In this document: positions 44,098 through 53,541 of the stretch, one piece after another | Numbering within the stretch: the first letter of the stretch is position 1 | Layout of the letters: each line of letters opens with the position of its first letter | From: Pseudocoprococcus catus | Lineage (GTDB): Bacteria; Bacillota; Clostridia; Lachnospirales; Lachnospiraceae | NCBI RefSeq assembly: GCF_019734885.1 | Contig: NZ_JAAXCM010000038.1 | Location: 1-64,000 of the forward strand | Direction of reading: 5' to 3' | DNA length: 64,000 bases | Notes under the pieces: model-generated | What the model was told of the DNA's origin: nothing | What the model saw: only the letters and a program-made list of their open reading frames with translations | Database searches by the model: none | Made by a program: the position numbers and the translations under genes

Positions 44098-44810
44098 TAT
44101 CTATTACTTCCTTTCTCCTGCTGCCCCAGCTCAATGAGCCGGATCTGGCGGCTTAATGACTGTTTAAATAAATCAATCAGATTCTTCTTGCCTGAATACA
44201 GGCAGGAACAGCTGTCATTCTCTGACAGGTCACCTGTCAGGACATGGGTTGAATCGGATATCAGGCCAATCTGACCGTTCTCTATGTGATCACTGTGATA
44301 GATGATCGCCCCAGCCAGTTCAAAAACGGGTTCCGTGATCAATACCACCTTAATCTCATGGCTGACAAGTACTTCCAGCTTCTCTCTGAACATCTCAAGC
44401 ATAGATGCTGTGCCTGTCATATAAATTCTGTACTGTGCCTGATCCAGCATCCGGACAACTTTCTGGCAGATACTCTGAAAACCGCTGATGGTAATATAAG
44501 CATCATCTTCCCTCTGACGCCTCGGCTGTTCCTTCACAAGCCGGTCAGACAACCCCTTCAGATATTCCAGCTTGCTGCCGCAAAACTCCTCAGGATCCAC
44601 CGGCACATAATGTGTCGGCGTGCCCTCTGCCACATGAGCTGCGCCCTTATCAACCAAAGCTGCCAGCGCCGTATACGTATTGGATCTTGACACTCCGGAT
44701 ACTTTGGCTGCTTCATAGCCGGTCATCATGCCCTCTGATAATAATGCATAATATATGGCAGATTCCTGTCTTGTAAGACCAAACTGCATCAGATCTTCAA
44801 TGTAAGCCAT
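44097..44810 (-). CDS. TrmB-family transcriptional regulator
   Basis: The 237-residue protein has an N-terminal winged helix (GLTRQESAIYYALL...SRSNTYTALAALVDKG) and a C-terminal phospholipase-D-like sensor domain typical of TrmB/Sugar-sensing regulators. It is the first gene of a three-gene unit with the LysA-like decarboxylase and the HAD phosphatase. A short palindrome overlaps its transcription start and may be its own operator. Confidence 0.88.
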   Translation of the reverse strand: MAYIEDLMQFGLTRQESAIYYALLSEGMMTGYEAAKVSGVSRSNTYTALAALVDKGAAHVAEGTPTHYVPVDPEEFCGSKLEYLKGLSDRLVKEQPRRQREDDAYITISGFQSICQKVVRMLDQAQYRIYMTGTASMLEMFREKLEVLVSHEIKVVLITEPVFELAGAIIYHSDHIENGQIGLISDSTHVLTGDLSENDSCSCLYSGKKNLIDLFKQSLSRQIRLIELGQQEKGSNR

Positions 44811-44827
44811 CTCGCTATCACCTGGTA

Positions 44828-44841
44828 TTCCTTTCTAGGAA
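44828..44841. promoter_or_regulatory. Operator candidate before the TrmB gene
   Basis: TTCCTTTCTAGGAA has complementary ends (TTCCT/AGGAA) and lies between the -10 box and the ribosome site, at the expected start of transcription. Autoregulation by the TrmB protein is inferred. Confidence 0.45.
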
Positions 44842-44842
44842 C

Positions 44843-44871
44843 ACTATAATACACCTATCTCCAAAAGTCAA
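44843..44871 (-). promoter_or_regulatory. Promoter of the trmB-lysA-HAD operon
   Basis: TTGACT (44871-44866), 17-nt spacer, TATAGT (44848-44843) on the minus strand. Confidence 0.7.
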
Positions 44872-44959
44872 TAGCTCCCACAATTTCTGAAGATCAAATT
44901 TTATCATTTATCTATATTATCATTTATCTATACAACACCATTTTCCATGCAGAAAAGAA

Positions 44960-45000
44960 AAAGACTGCTGTATCCACCAAAGTGAAAGGCAGCAGTCTTT
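44960..45000 (-). terminator. Terminator after ilvE
   Basis: AGACTGCTG pairs with CAGCAGTCT around a 19-nt loop; the minus strand continues with TTTTTCTTTTCT. Confidence 0.88.
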
Positions 45001-45020
45001 AGACTTATACGTTCAATTGA

Positions 45021-46046
45021 TTACATAATTTCATGGATCCAGCCTTCAGGTGCTTCGATCTTACCATACTGGATGCCTGTTAATGTATCATATAACTTCT
45101 GGGTAATAGGTCCCATCTTCTCCATACCGCTTGGGAAGCAGATTTCCTTGCCGTGGTCAACAACCTTGCCGACAGGGGAGATAACAGCTGCAGTACCGCA
45201 AAGGCCGCATTCTGCAAAATCTTTCAGCTCGTCCAGTCTGACTTTTCTTGTTGTAACCTTGAGACCAAGGTAATGCTCTGCTACATAAACAAGTGAACGT
45301 CTTGTGATTGAAGGAAGAATGGAATCAGAAAGAGGTGTTACGATTTCATTGTCCTTTGTAACGAACAGGAAGTTAGCACCGCCTGTTTCCTCTACATAAG
45401 TTCTTGTGCCCGGATCAAGGAACAGATTCTCATCAAATCCATTCGCATGAGCTGTCACATTCGCATGCAGGCTCATTGCATAGTTCAAGCCAGCTTTGAT
45501 GTGACCTGTACCATGAGGTGCAGCACGGTCGAAATCGCTGACACAGATTGTGATTGGCTTAGCGCCTTCATGGAAATAAGGGCCTACAGGTGTACAGAAC
45601 AGTCTGAACTGATATTCCTGAGCCGGTTTAACACCGATAACAGGGCTGGATGCAAACATATATGGTCTTAAATAAAGTGTTGCACCACTGCCGTAAGGCG
45701 GAACCCATGCTTCATTGGCCTTTACAACCTTCTCAACTGCCTCAACGAATCTTTCTCTTGGGAAAGGCGGCATTTCCATACGCTCTGCGGAGTGATACAT
45801 ACGGTCTGCATTCAGATCGGAACGGAATGTTACGATTCTTCCGTCTGCTGTCTCATATGCTTTCAAACCTTCGAATACTTCCTGACAATACTGCAGGATA
45901 CCTGCACATTCATTCAATACAACCGTCGGTGAGTCTGACAAATATCCTTCCTGCCATTTACCATCTTTATAATCAGCTACATATCTGTAATCCGTGGTAT
46001 GATATGCAAAACCGATATGCTTCCAGTCAAGATTTTTCTTTTCCAT
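45021..46046 (-). CDS. ilvE: Branched-chain amino acid aminotransferase
   Basis: The protein of about 341 residues is a class IV PLP aminotransferase. It shows GTGHIKAGLNYA with the PLP lysine, RPYMFASSP, the phosphate-binding ENLFLD and a C-terminal GTAAVISPVG. It catalyses the last step of Leu/Ile/Val synthesis or the first of their breakdown. The ATG at 46046 is chosen because GGAGG lies before it, within the codons of an upstream ATG. A leader with three hairpins precedes it. Confidence 0.93.
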   Translation of the reverse strand: MEKKNLDWKHIGFAYHTTDYRYVADYKDGKWQEGYLSDSPTVVLNECAGILQYCQEVFEGLKAYETADGRIVTFRSDLNADRMYHSAERMEMPPFPRERFVEAVEKVVKANEAWVPPYGSGATLYLRPYMFASSPVIGVKPAQEYQFRLFCTPVGPYFHEGAKPITICVSDFDRAAPHGTGHIKAGLNYAMSLHANVTAHANGFDENLFLDPGTRTYVEETGGANFLFVTKDNEIVTPLSDSILPSITRRSLVYVAEHYLGLKVTTRKVRLDELKDFAECGLCGTAAVISPVGKVVDHGKEICFPSGMEKMGPITQKLYDTLTGIQYGKIEAPEGWIHEIM

Positions 46047-46102
46047 TGATAATGCCTCCATTCGTGTAAAATCCAGGTCGAATATCTATGTGGCCCGGAG
46101 CT

Positions 46103-46200
46103 GAATTCGAATCTGCATCAACAGCGCAGATACATTTCATATTCGAATTCCTGCGCATCCCTGCGCAGCTTATAACAGATGAAATATCTTCCATCTGTTA
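46103..46200 (-). promoter_or_regulatory. Three-hairpin structured leader before ilvE
   Basis: Three stems follow each other on the minus strand: TAACAGATG/CATCTGTTA (46173-46200), CTGCGCA/TGCGCAG with a 4-nt loop (46151-46168), and the perfect GAATTCGAAT/ATTCGAATTC (46103-46150) enclosing an inner ATCTGC/GCAGAT hairpin. The last stem ends 57 nt before the ilvE ATG. There is no T-box sequence and no T-run, so it is neither a T-box leader nor a plain terminator. Function unknown. Confidence 0.55.
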
Positions 46201-46227
46201 TCCCTCAACGAACCAATTATAATCTCA

Positions 46228-46749
46228 TTATTTCAATAAATCAACAATTTCTTTTAATTTTGTCTTGCGAACATACATTTTAAAGCAATATTCCAGATCA
46301 AAATAGGTTTTTTCCTCACTGTCAGCAGCAACAACCCACTCAGCATCCTCATCCAGATTCGGGAACCACGTATCCGCCTGATAACTATAATCCATGCAGG
46401 TCACATGGGCCACATCACAGTATGGCAGCAGCTGACGATAAATGCTCTCGCCGCCGATCACATAGATATCGTTGGTATCGTATTTCTTCAATTCTTCCAG
46501 TGCCTCTTCAATGCTGTGAACAATAATGGCATCCTTCGCCTTATAAGTATGATCCCCGGTGATCACAATATTGGTCCTGTTCTTTAATGGCAGCCCATTC
46601 GGAAAACTCTCCAGTGTTTTACGTCCCATCACCACAACTTTGCCTGTGGTCGTCTCCCTGAAATACTTCATATCTTCCGGAATGCTGTTCAAAAGCTTAT
46701 TCTGGTAACCAATGCCCCAGTTCTTGTCTACTGCAACAATCAGATTCAT
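46228..46749 (-). CDS. folA: Dihydrofolate reductase
   Basis: The 173-residue enzyme has the DHFR N-terminus NLIVAVDKNWGIGYQNKLL, VVMGRKTLESF and IYVIGGESIYRQLL. It regenerates tetrahydrofolate with NADPH, as needed after the thymidylate synthase reaction. It follows thyA by 65 bp, the usual pair. Confidence 0.94.
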   Translation of the reverse strand: MNLIVAVDKNWGIGYQNKLLNSIPEDMKYFRETTTGKVVVMGRKTLESFPNGLPLKNRTNIVITGDHTYKAKDAIIVHSIEEALEELKKYDTNDIYVIGGESIYRQLLPYCDVAHVTCMDYSYQADTWFPNLDEDAEWVVAADSEEKTYFDLEYCFKMYVRKTKLKEIVDLLK

Positions 46750-46814
46750 TCTGTTTCCTCCTAAATTTGGAATCGCCTCGCAGCCCAGACCACCAGGGAT
46801 TCCCGCTCATTATT

Positions 46815-47663
46815 CTAAACCGCAATCGGGATGTTCTTGATCTGCGGTCCCGTTACATAATTCTCAATCATAATATCCTTTGTTGTAAAATCATAGAAAT
46901 TCTTAATCTCCGGATTCAATTTGAATGTCGGTGCCGGATGCGTTTCCCTGCTGATGAGCTCCTCGATCAGCGGAATATGCCGGTCATAGATATGTGCATC
47001 CGCAATCACATGTACCAGTTCACCCACCTGCATATCACATACCTGTGCCAGCATATGCATCAATACTGAATACTGTACCACATTCCAGTTATTGGCCGCC
47101 AGTACATCCTGCGAACGCTGATTCAGGATAGCATTCAGCACCAACTTGTCATCTCCCGGTTTCTTCGTTACATTAAATGTCATACTGTAGGCACAAGGAT
47201 AGAGATTCATTTCATGAAGATCCTGATGCACGTAAATATTGGTCATGATACGGCGGCTGTATGGATTGTTCTTCAGATCATAGATCACTCTGTCCACCTG
47301 ATCCATCATGCCTTCTTTGTACTGATGCTTCACACCCATCTGATAACCGTATGCCTTGCCGATGGAACCATTCTCATCTGCCCACTCATCCCAGACCGTA
47401 CTGTTCAGATCATGAATATTATTGGACTTGCGCTGCCAGATCCACAACATCTCATCCGTTGCACTCTTGATAGCTGTCTTTCTAAGCGTCAGTGCCGGAA
47501 ACTCCTTAGAGAGATCATACCGGTTCACAACACCAAACTTCTTCATTGTATAAGCATAACTGCCGTCCTCCCACTTCGGACGAACCTTCTCGCCCTCCGT
47601 ACTGCAGCCGTTATCAAGGATATCCCTGCACATATTAATAAACACCTGATCTGCGTAGCTCAT
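46815..47663 (-). CDS. thyA: Thymidylate synthase
   Basis: The protein of about 282 residues methylates dUMP to dTMP. It has the catalytic Cys in YPCAYSMTF (usual form PCH), NQRSQDVLAANNWN and HVIADAHIYDRH. The ATG at 47663 (MSYADQVF) follows an AGGTG site and is preferred to an upstream in-frame start. It forms an operon with folA. Confidence 0.93.
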   Translation of the reverse strand: MSYADQVFINMCRDILDNGCSTEGEKVRPKWEDGSYAYTMKKFGVVNRYDLSKEFPALTLRKTAIKSATDEMLWIWQRKSNNIHDLNSTVWDEWADENGSIGKAYGYQMGVKHQYKEGMMDQVDRVIYDLKNNPYSRRIMTNIYVHQDLHEMNLYPCAYSMTFNVTKKPGDDKLVLNAILNQRSQDVLAANNWNVVQYSVLMHMLAQVCDMQVGELVHVIADAHIYDRHIPLIEELISRETHPAPTFKLNPEIKNFYDFTTKDIMIENYVTGPQIKNIPIAV

Positions 47664-47935
47664 AAAACACCTGCCACTCAAAATTTTATTATACCTGTTC
47701 ACATCGAGACATTGCAGTGTATATTTTTCTTTGAGTGGATGCTCCTTTCTTCAAATCCTTCTATATTCCTGCCTCAATTTTTCTTTTTTATTATAAAGCA
47801 GATAATTGCCGAATTCAACAATATTCTCACCCAAGTCTGCAAATTCACAACTTGTGCAATTTGCCATTTTCCCATAGCTTTTAACGTTATTTTATGTTAA
47901 AATATATTAAATTGTCAAAAAAGGAGAAGTATATT

Positions 47936-49018
47936 ATGATTCATACTTTAGATACGATTATGAGTGAATATTATCAGAGAGTTGATATATATAAGAAGAT
48001 GCAGCATGATGTGGAGGATATCATCAATACCCTGATCGAAGCCCATCAGATCAAGATTTCTACGATGTCTCTCAGAATCAAATCTGAACAGGCACTGCGC
48101 AATAAGATTATCTCAAAGGATAAATATCATCATCTTGAAGATATCACGGATGTTCTCGGATGCCGTATTCTGACTCTGTTTGAGTCCGATGTAGAACGCA
48201 TTCTTGAGCTGCTGGAGGATACCTTTGAAGTCTGTGAAATTGTCGACAAAAGAAAAAAAAGCAAACATAACCGCATTGAGTTCGGTTACAGCTCCGTCCA
48301 TATGGTCGTGAAATTCACCGATGAACGCTGCAAGCTTGTTGAATACCAGAAATATCAGGATATCCGTTTCGAAATCCAGCTCCGTACCGTACTTCAGCAC
48401 GCATGGGCCGAAGTCGAACATGGTCTCGGTTACAAATCCTATTACGAACCGCCGATGGATATCAAGCGCAAACTGAACCGCCTGGCCGGTACACTTGAAA
48501 TACTGGACGAAGAATTCGAAGCCATCCGTTATGAGATCACTCTTTATAATCAGAGCATGAACAAGGTTGAGAAGATTCTCAAAACAGATATCAATAAGGA
48601 ATCTCTCACCGCCTTTGCGGACAAAAGCGAACTCCTTCAGGAGATGGTCAAACAGGTGGCTGACAAATACCACTTTACCATTGTTCATGACCCGGCCATT
48701 TTCAGCCAGCAGCGCCTTGTCGCCAAGCTGAATTTCTATGGGTATCAATATATCCATGAATTAAATGATGACATGCAGCAATACCAAAAATCTATTCTTG
48801 CCATCGGAGAAGAACTCTCCCGGAAGATCAACTATGACATCACATCCATCAATTACTACAGCCCGATTCTCTGGTTTTCCTTCATACCGGTCATCAAAAA
48901 CCTGCTGGCCGAACGAGATGCCTCATCAGAGAATATCATTGACGATGTTATCCTGGAAGCTTTCAAGATGAACAACGGTTCCATCTTCAACTTCTTCATG
49001 GAACATCACCTGCAGTAA
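47936..49018 (+). CDS. RelA/SpoT-domain (p)ppGpp synthetase-like protein with C-terminal extension
   Basis: The 360-residue protein has a RelA/SpoT synthetase domain at about residues 40-190: MSLRIKSEQALRNK, EDITDVLGCRI, GYSSVHMVVKF and FEIQLRTVLQHAWAEVEH. No HD domain or TGS/ACT is present. About 160 further residues follow with no recognised domain. Small alarmone synthetases are usually about 210-250 residues, so this is long. The full Rel is encoded at 26288-28600, so this would be an auxiliary synthetase or a toxSAS-like enzyme. The ATG at 47936 follows AAGGAG. Confidence 0.85.
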   Translation: MIHTLDTIMSEYYQRVDIYKKMQHDVEDIINTLIEAHQIKISTMSLRIKSEQALRNKIISKDKYHHLEDITDVLGCRILTLFESDVERILELLEDTFEVCEIVDKRKKSKHNRIEFGYSSVHMVVKFTDERCKLVEYQKYQDIRFEIQLRTVLQHAWAEVEHGLGYKSYYEPPMDIKRKLNRLAGTLEILDEEFEAIRYEITLYNQSMNKVEKILKTDINKESLTAFADKSELLQEMVKQVADKYHFTIVHDPAIFSQQRLVAKLNFYGYQYIHELNDDMQQYQKSILAIGEELSRKINYDITSINYYSPILWFSFIPVIKNLLAERDASSENIIDDVILEAFKMNNGSIFNFFMEHHLQ

Positions 49019-49049
49019 AACAGAGTGCAGTTTTGGCTGCGGAAGTTTT

Positions 49050-49796
49050 TTAATCGCGGCTTTCTATAAGGAATGCCATGCCTTCTTCAATATTGATAAA
49101 GCCTTCTTCTGCTTCCAGTTCGTTGCTTACGCAAAGGCTTTCTCCGAAATATGTGGTATGTCTTTCCAGAGGATATTTAAAGCCGCGAAGTGTCACGCCT
49201 TTTAATGCCCGGGTGATTGGGATCAGCGATACAAAGTCACCAAACTGGTCTTTTTTCTTCAGTGTATAACTGCCTTCCAGAAGACGGATTTTGTTGTTTT
49301 TATCCACAATAACGCCTTCCACACCAGCTGCTTTTGTCTGAGCCAGCAGCTGCATATTGGCCAGCATATGATCCGCTCTTGTACCGGTAGCACCAAGGAG
49401 CCAGATTTCAGAACGGGTATTCATCGAATCCTGCATTGTCTTCTCATTCTGATGCTCATCGCAATCATCCTCCGCATCTGCCTCTTTTCCGTTTTCTGCA
49501 AGACGGATGGCCAGCTTTAATGCAATATCCGTGTCTGTATAGTCTTTCTCCGGGTTAAATCGGTGAACTTCAATATCTTCTCTGTCCAGATAATTTTCCA
49601 AAATATTCGGTGATATTGTATCAAAATCTCCCACCAGATGATCAAAATGGCACTGGATTTCAGGATTTCTCTCCACTTTATCCCAAAATGCAAGGGCACC
49701 ATCCACCACGATCATGTGATCAAATTTTTCTTTTTGCAATAATGAGAGGGCAAAACTCTCATCAATTCTGCCCCCTGTAATAATCAGAATCCTCAT
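49050..49796 (-). CDS. thiN: Thiamine pyrophosphokinase
   Basis: The 248-residue protein transfers pyrophosphate from ATP to thiamine. It has HLVGDFDTISPN, KDYTDTDIALKLA and GATGTRADHMLANM, then the C-terminal beta domain. An acidic/polar insertion of about 28 residues (EADAEDDCDEHQNEK...) lies between the second and third motifs, making it longer than the usual 210. It ends the priA-to-thiN cluster, as in many Firmicutes. Confidence 0.92.
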   Translation of the reverse strand: MRILIITGGRIDESFALSLLQKEKFDHMIVVDGALAFWDKVERNPEIQCHFDHLVGDFDTISPNILENYLDREDIEVHRFNPEKDYTDTDIALKLAIRLAENGKEADAEDDCDEHQNEKTMQDSMNTRSEIWLLGATGTRADHMLANMQLLAQTKAAGVEGVIVDKNNKIRLLEGSYTLKKKDQFGDFVSLIPITRALKGVTLRGFKYPLERHTTYFGESLCVSNELEAEEGFINIEEGMAFLIESRD

Positions 49797-49808
49797 TCTC
49801 TATCCTAC

Positions 49809-50477
49809 CTATTTCGTATACTGTGTCATAATAGCCTTGAATGCATGGACATTTTCAGTGATATCGCCACCGAAGATTTTGGAACCGGACACAATCACAT
49901 TGGCACCGGCTTCAAGAACCATACTCAGATTTTTTGTATCCACACCACCGTCAATCTCAATATCCGTCTGAAGACCCTTTTCCTCCAGAAGGTGACGGAG
50001 TGTAAGAATCTTACCCGTCATGGCCGGAATATAGCTCTGTCCGCCAAAGCCCGGATTCACCGTCATCAGAAGAATCATATCCAGATCTTCCAGCACATAA
50101 TCAAGCACCGAGAGCGGTGTTGCCGGATTTAAAGCTACACCGGCCTTCACACCCAGACTGTGGATCAGCTGGATTGTTCTGTGAAGATGCTTACAGGCTT
50201 CCGCATGAACAACAATGATATCTGCACCGGCTTTTGCAAACTCCGGAATCAAAAGATCCGGATTCTCGATCATCAGATGCACATCAAATACTTTGTCAGT
50301 GCATTTGCGGATACTCTTGATCACCGGAATACCAAAAGAAATATTCGGCACAAAAGCACCATCCATAACATCAATGTGAATATAATCCGCACCAGCCTGA
50401 TCAGCTGTCTGAATATCTTCTCCCAGTTTGCTGAAATCCGCTGATAAAATTGACGGTGATAACTTTAATTCGTACAT
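49809..50477 (-). CDS. rpe: Ribulose-phosphate 3-epimerase
   Basis: The 222-residue TIM-barrel enzyme shows LSADFSKLGED, HIDVMDGAFVPNIS, VNPGFGGQ and IEIDGGV. It interconverts ribulose 5-phosphate and xylulose 5-phosphate in the pentose phosphate pathway. It lies 2 bp after rsgA and 12 bp before thiN. Confidence 0.95.
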   Translation of the reverse strand: MYELKLSPSILSADFSKLGEDIQTADQAGADYIHIDVMDGAFVPNISFGIPVIKSIRKCTDKVFDVHLMIENPDLLIPEFAKAGADIIVVHAEACKHLHRTIQLIHSLGVKAGVALNPATPLSVLDYVLEDLDMILLMTVNPGFGGQSYIPAMTGKILTLRHLLEEKGLQTDIEIDGGVDTKNLSMVLEAGANVIVSGSKIFGGDITENVHAFKAIMTQYTK

Positions 50478-50479
50478 AA

Positions 50480-51358
50480 TTAGTACCTCCTCTGACTCGC
50501 CAGTTCTTCATAAAATGATTGATAATTCTCATAGCGTTCATTGCTGATCTCCCCGGAGGCAACGGCTTCCTTGACCGCACAATCCGGTTCATTCAAATGA
50601 TTGCATCCATTAAAACGACATTTTTCAAAATAAGGCTCAAATTCCGGATAATAGTACTTCAAATCTTCTTTGTCCCAGCCTTCCAGATAAAGAGTACTGA
50701 ATCCCGGCGTATCCATCAGATATGTATCATTCCCAATGGAAAAAAGCTCTGAATGACGGGTTGTATGCCGTCCGCGCTTAATCTTCTCGCTGACTGCCCC
50801 TGTGGCCATCTCCGCATCCGGATACATGGCATTGGTCATAGATGACTTGCCGACACCGGATGGTCCTGCCATCACCGTTGTTCTGCCATTTAGAAGCTCC
50901 CGTATCTGCTCCAGACCTTCCTGCTGCTTCACACTGACCGTCAGCACCTTACATCCGCTGCCGCGATAAATACCGCAAAGTTTCTCCAATTCTTCTCCGC
51001 TGACCAATTCCCGCTTATTAAAACAAATGATGGTCGGCAGTTCCTGCTTCTCCATCATGAGCAAAAAGCGGTCCAGCAGCCCCAGATTCGGGGCCGGCTG
51101 TGCCGCTGCAAAAATGATCATCGCCTGATCCACATTGGCTGACGCCGGGCGGATCAAAGCATTTCGTCGGGGAAGAATTTCTGTTATATTACCTTTCATG
51201 CCCGCTTCATCCAAGCTGTCAAGCAGGACATCATCTCCCACAAGGGGCTTGATCTTCCGGTTTCGGAAGATCCCCTTCGCCTTGCATTCGTAGATGCCTC
51301 TGCCTCCCACATGGACATAGTAGAAACCGGCAATACCTTTAATAATCTTGCCCTTCAT
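50480..51358 (-). CDS. rsgA: Ribosome small-subunit-dependent GTPase RsgA
   Basis: The 292-residue protein has the circularly permuted GTPase order: an OB fold at the N-terminus, CFNKREL (G4), GPSGVGKSSM (G1), DTPGFSTL (G3), then a zinc-binding C-terminus CRFNGCNHLNEPDCAVKEA. It helps mature the 30S subunit. Between the Ser/Thr kinase gene and rpe, its place is conserved. Confidence 0.95.
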   Translation of the reverse strand: MKGKIIKGIAGFYYVHVGGRGIYECKAKGIFRNRKIKPLVGDDVLLDSLDEAGMKGNITEILPRRNALIRPASANVDQAMIIFAAAQPAPNLGLLDRFLLMMEKQELPTIICFNKRELVSGEELEKLCGIYRGSGCKVLTVSVKQQEGLEQIRELLNGRTTVMAGPSGVGKSSMTNAMYPDAEMATGAVSEKIKRGRHTTRHSELFSIGNDTYLMDTPGFSTLYLEGWDKEDLKYYYPEFEPYFEKCRFNGCNHLNEPDCAVKEAVASGEISNERYENYQSFYEELASQRRY

Positions 51359-51372
51359 ATCATCCTCTTTAA

Positions 51373-53541
51373 TTAATCAAAATCCACCTCATAAGAAGCA
51401 TACTGAATACCGTTAATATATGCGTAAACGCTGCCGCTTCCCGCAGAAGAACTTGTCGTGGTGACAGAACCCGGAAGACTCTCTTCTGTTGCATACTGAT
51501 CGTAAACAGTCTCACTGGATCCATCCGGTTTATAAACAACAACTGTTACCTGACCTTCTGAGTAGGTATCCGAATTACCATTACCGTCTACAATTTCCGC
51601 ACCAAACGGATTCTCGATTGAAATAGAAGCCGTGTAAGAGGACACTTTGCTTCCAAGACTCACTGTCAGTGTAATGGATGTCCCTTCTTCCACAGATTGA
51701 CCGGAGCCAATACTCTGATTCATGACTTCACCTTCAGAAACACTGTCACTGTAATCACTTGATTTGCCATCATAAGTCAGACCTGCATCCTTGATCATGG
51801 AAATGGCTGTATCAAGATCATAGCCAATGACATATGGTACAGTGACATATTTCGTCTCCTTGCCTTTACTTGCAACAATTGTGACTGTATCCCCTTCAGC
51901 TACCTGACTGCCTGCCTCCGGTGATGTTCTGATAACCTCATTCTTGTCAACAGAATCACTGTCTTCAAATTCAAGGCTGACCTTCAATCCATCATTCTCC
52001 AGCTGGGACTGTGCCTGATCATAATCCATACCTGCCACATCATCCAGTTTGAAAGTTTCCTTTCCTGTACTGATATAGATGGTAACCTGTGTATGCACAT
52101 CTGTCTTCACACCGGCAGCCGGTGACTGGTCGTAAACCTGCCCCTCCGGTACATCGTCTGAAGAACCTTTCTGGACACTCACACCAAGTCTCAGCTTATT
52201 CAATGCTGCCTTTGCCTGAGTTTCTGTCATATTGAACAGATCCGGTACAATAACAACTTCCGCATTGCTGCTTGCAGGTGCAGTTTCAGAAACAGATTCT
52301 GTAGATACTGATTGTGTATCTGACTCCTTCTTGTTATGACTGCCGCCAAAGAAACCGGCTGCATGACCGATGATAAAGAAAATAATCACTGCAAGAATGA
52401 TGAATCCACCGATACCAAGTACCATCATTACTTTGTTCAATGCCGGATTAACTTCATCATCATCCTCTTCATCATTATCAAAATCATCATCCTCTTCAGG
52501 ATCACTCTTCTTTGCTGGACGTTTTCTGGAATCCGACTTCTGAACCGGCTTCTGAACCGGCTGCTCTTCATCTTCTTCTGTCATGCCGTTCAATGTTTCT
52601 TCCGTCACATCACTCAGGCTGTGGTGCAATGATGCTGTTTTCAGAGAATCGATATCATTGTCCTTCATAACAATGGTCCTTCCCTCAGGCACTGCTCCCG
52701 GAATAACAACATACTCACCATCAGGATGAGTCAGAACCTTTCTCAGGTCTGCAATCAGCTCTTTTGCAGAAGCATATCGTCTCTCAGGCTTCTTCTGCGT
52801 ACACTTCAGAATGATCTTCTCGAAGCTGACCGGAATAGATGGTTCCAGTTTTCTCGGAGGTACCATCTCACTCTGGATATGCATCAGTGCAACCGCCACA
52901 TTGGTCTCACCCTCAAAAGGTACACGGCCGGTGACCATCTCATACATGGTAATACCAAGGGAATAGATATCACTTCGCTCATCACTATAGCCGCCTCTGG
53001 CCTGTTCCGGCGAAATATAGTGCACCGTTCCCGCAGCTGTGGTTGTCACGGTGGTTGAATCTGCCACCTTCGCAATACCGAAGTCTGTCACCTTAACCTT
53101 ACCGTCACGGGACATAATGATATTCTGCGGTTTGATATCTCTGTGGATAATCCTGTTCTCATGAGCCGCACTGAGACCAGATGCAATCTGTACTGAAATA
53201 TTCAGTGCTTCTCTGATATCCAGCTTACCCTTCATATCAATATAGTTCTTCAGGGTAATACCCTGTACCAGTTCCATAACGATAAAATAAACACCATCAT
53301 CTTCACCGACGTCGTAAACACTGACAATATTCGGATGAGACAGCCCTGCCGCGGACTGAGCCTCCACCCTAAACTTCTTAACGAATGTTGCATCAGTACT
53401 GTATTCCTGCTTTAAAACCTTGATGGCAACCAATCGGTTCAATACATGATCCTTCGCCTTGTAGACATCCGCCATGCCACCCGATCCGATCTTCGCTATA
53501 ATCTCGTATCTGTTGATTACATAACTGCCTGGCACTAACAT
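51373..53541 (-). CDS. prkC: PASTA-domain Ser/Thr protein kinase PrkC
   Basis: The 722-residue protein has a cytoplasmic kinase domain (residues 1-275; VAIKVLK, HRDIKPQNI, DFGIAK). A charged linker with an acidic run follows, then one membrane segment (about residues 380-400) and three extracellular PASTA repeats (about 440-640) that bind muropeptides or lipid II. A C-terminal Ser/Thr-rich beta domain of about 80 residues comes last. It overlaps the prpC phosphatase gene by 7 bp. It controls growth, wall synthesis and germination in related bacteria. Confidence 0.94.
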   Translation of the reverse strand: MLVPGSYVINRYEIIAKIGSGGMADVYKAKDHVLNRLVAIKVLKQEYSTDATFVKKFRVEAQSAAGLSHPNIVSVYDVGEDDGVYFIVMELVQGITLKNYIDMKGKLDIREALNISVQIASGLSAAHENRIIHRDIKPQNIIMSRDGKVKVTDFGIAKVADSTTVTTTAAGTVHYISPEQARGGYSDERSDIYSLGITMYEMVTGRVPFEGETNVAVALMHIQSEMVPPRKLEPSIPVSFEKIILKCTQKKPERRYASAKELIADLRKVLTHPDGEYVVIPGAVPEGRTIVMKDNDIDSLKTASLHHSLSDVTEETLNGMTEEDEEQPVQKPVQKSDSRKRPAKKSDPEEDDDFDNDEEDDDEVNPALNKVMMVLGIGGFIILAVIIFFIIGHAAGFFGGSHNKKESDTQSVSTESVSETAPASSNAEVVIVPDLFNMTETQAKAALNKLRLGVSVQKGSSDDVPEGQVYDQSPAAGVKTDVHTQVTIYISTGKETFKLDDVAGMDYDQAQSQLENDGLKVSLEFEDSDSVDKNEVIRTSPEAGSQVAEGDTVTIVASKGKETKYVTVPYVIGYDLDTAISMIKDAGLTYDGKSSDYSDSVSEGEVMNQSIGSGQSVEEGTSITLTVSLGSKVSSYTASISIENPFGAEIVDGNGNSDTYSEGQVTVVVYKPDGSSETVYDQYATEESLPGSVTTTSSSAGSGSVYAYINGIQYASYEVDFD

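Noticed and set aside
46062-46205. T-box leader for ilvE
   Set aside because: The T-box sequence and a terminator/antiterminator pair are absent.
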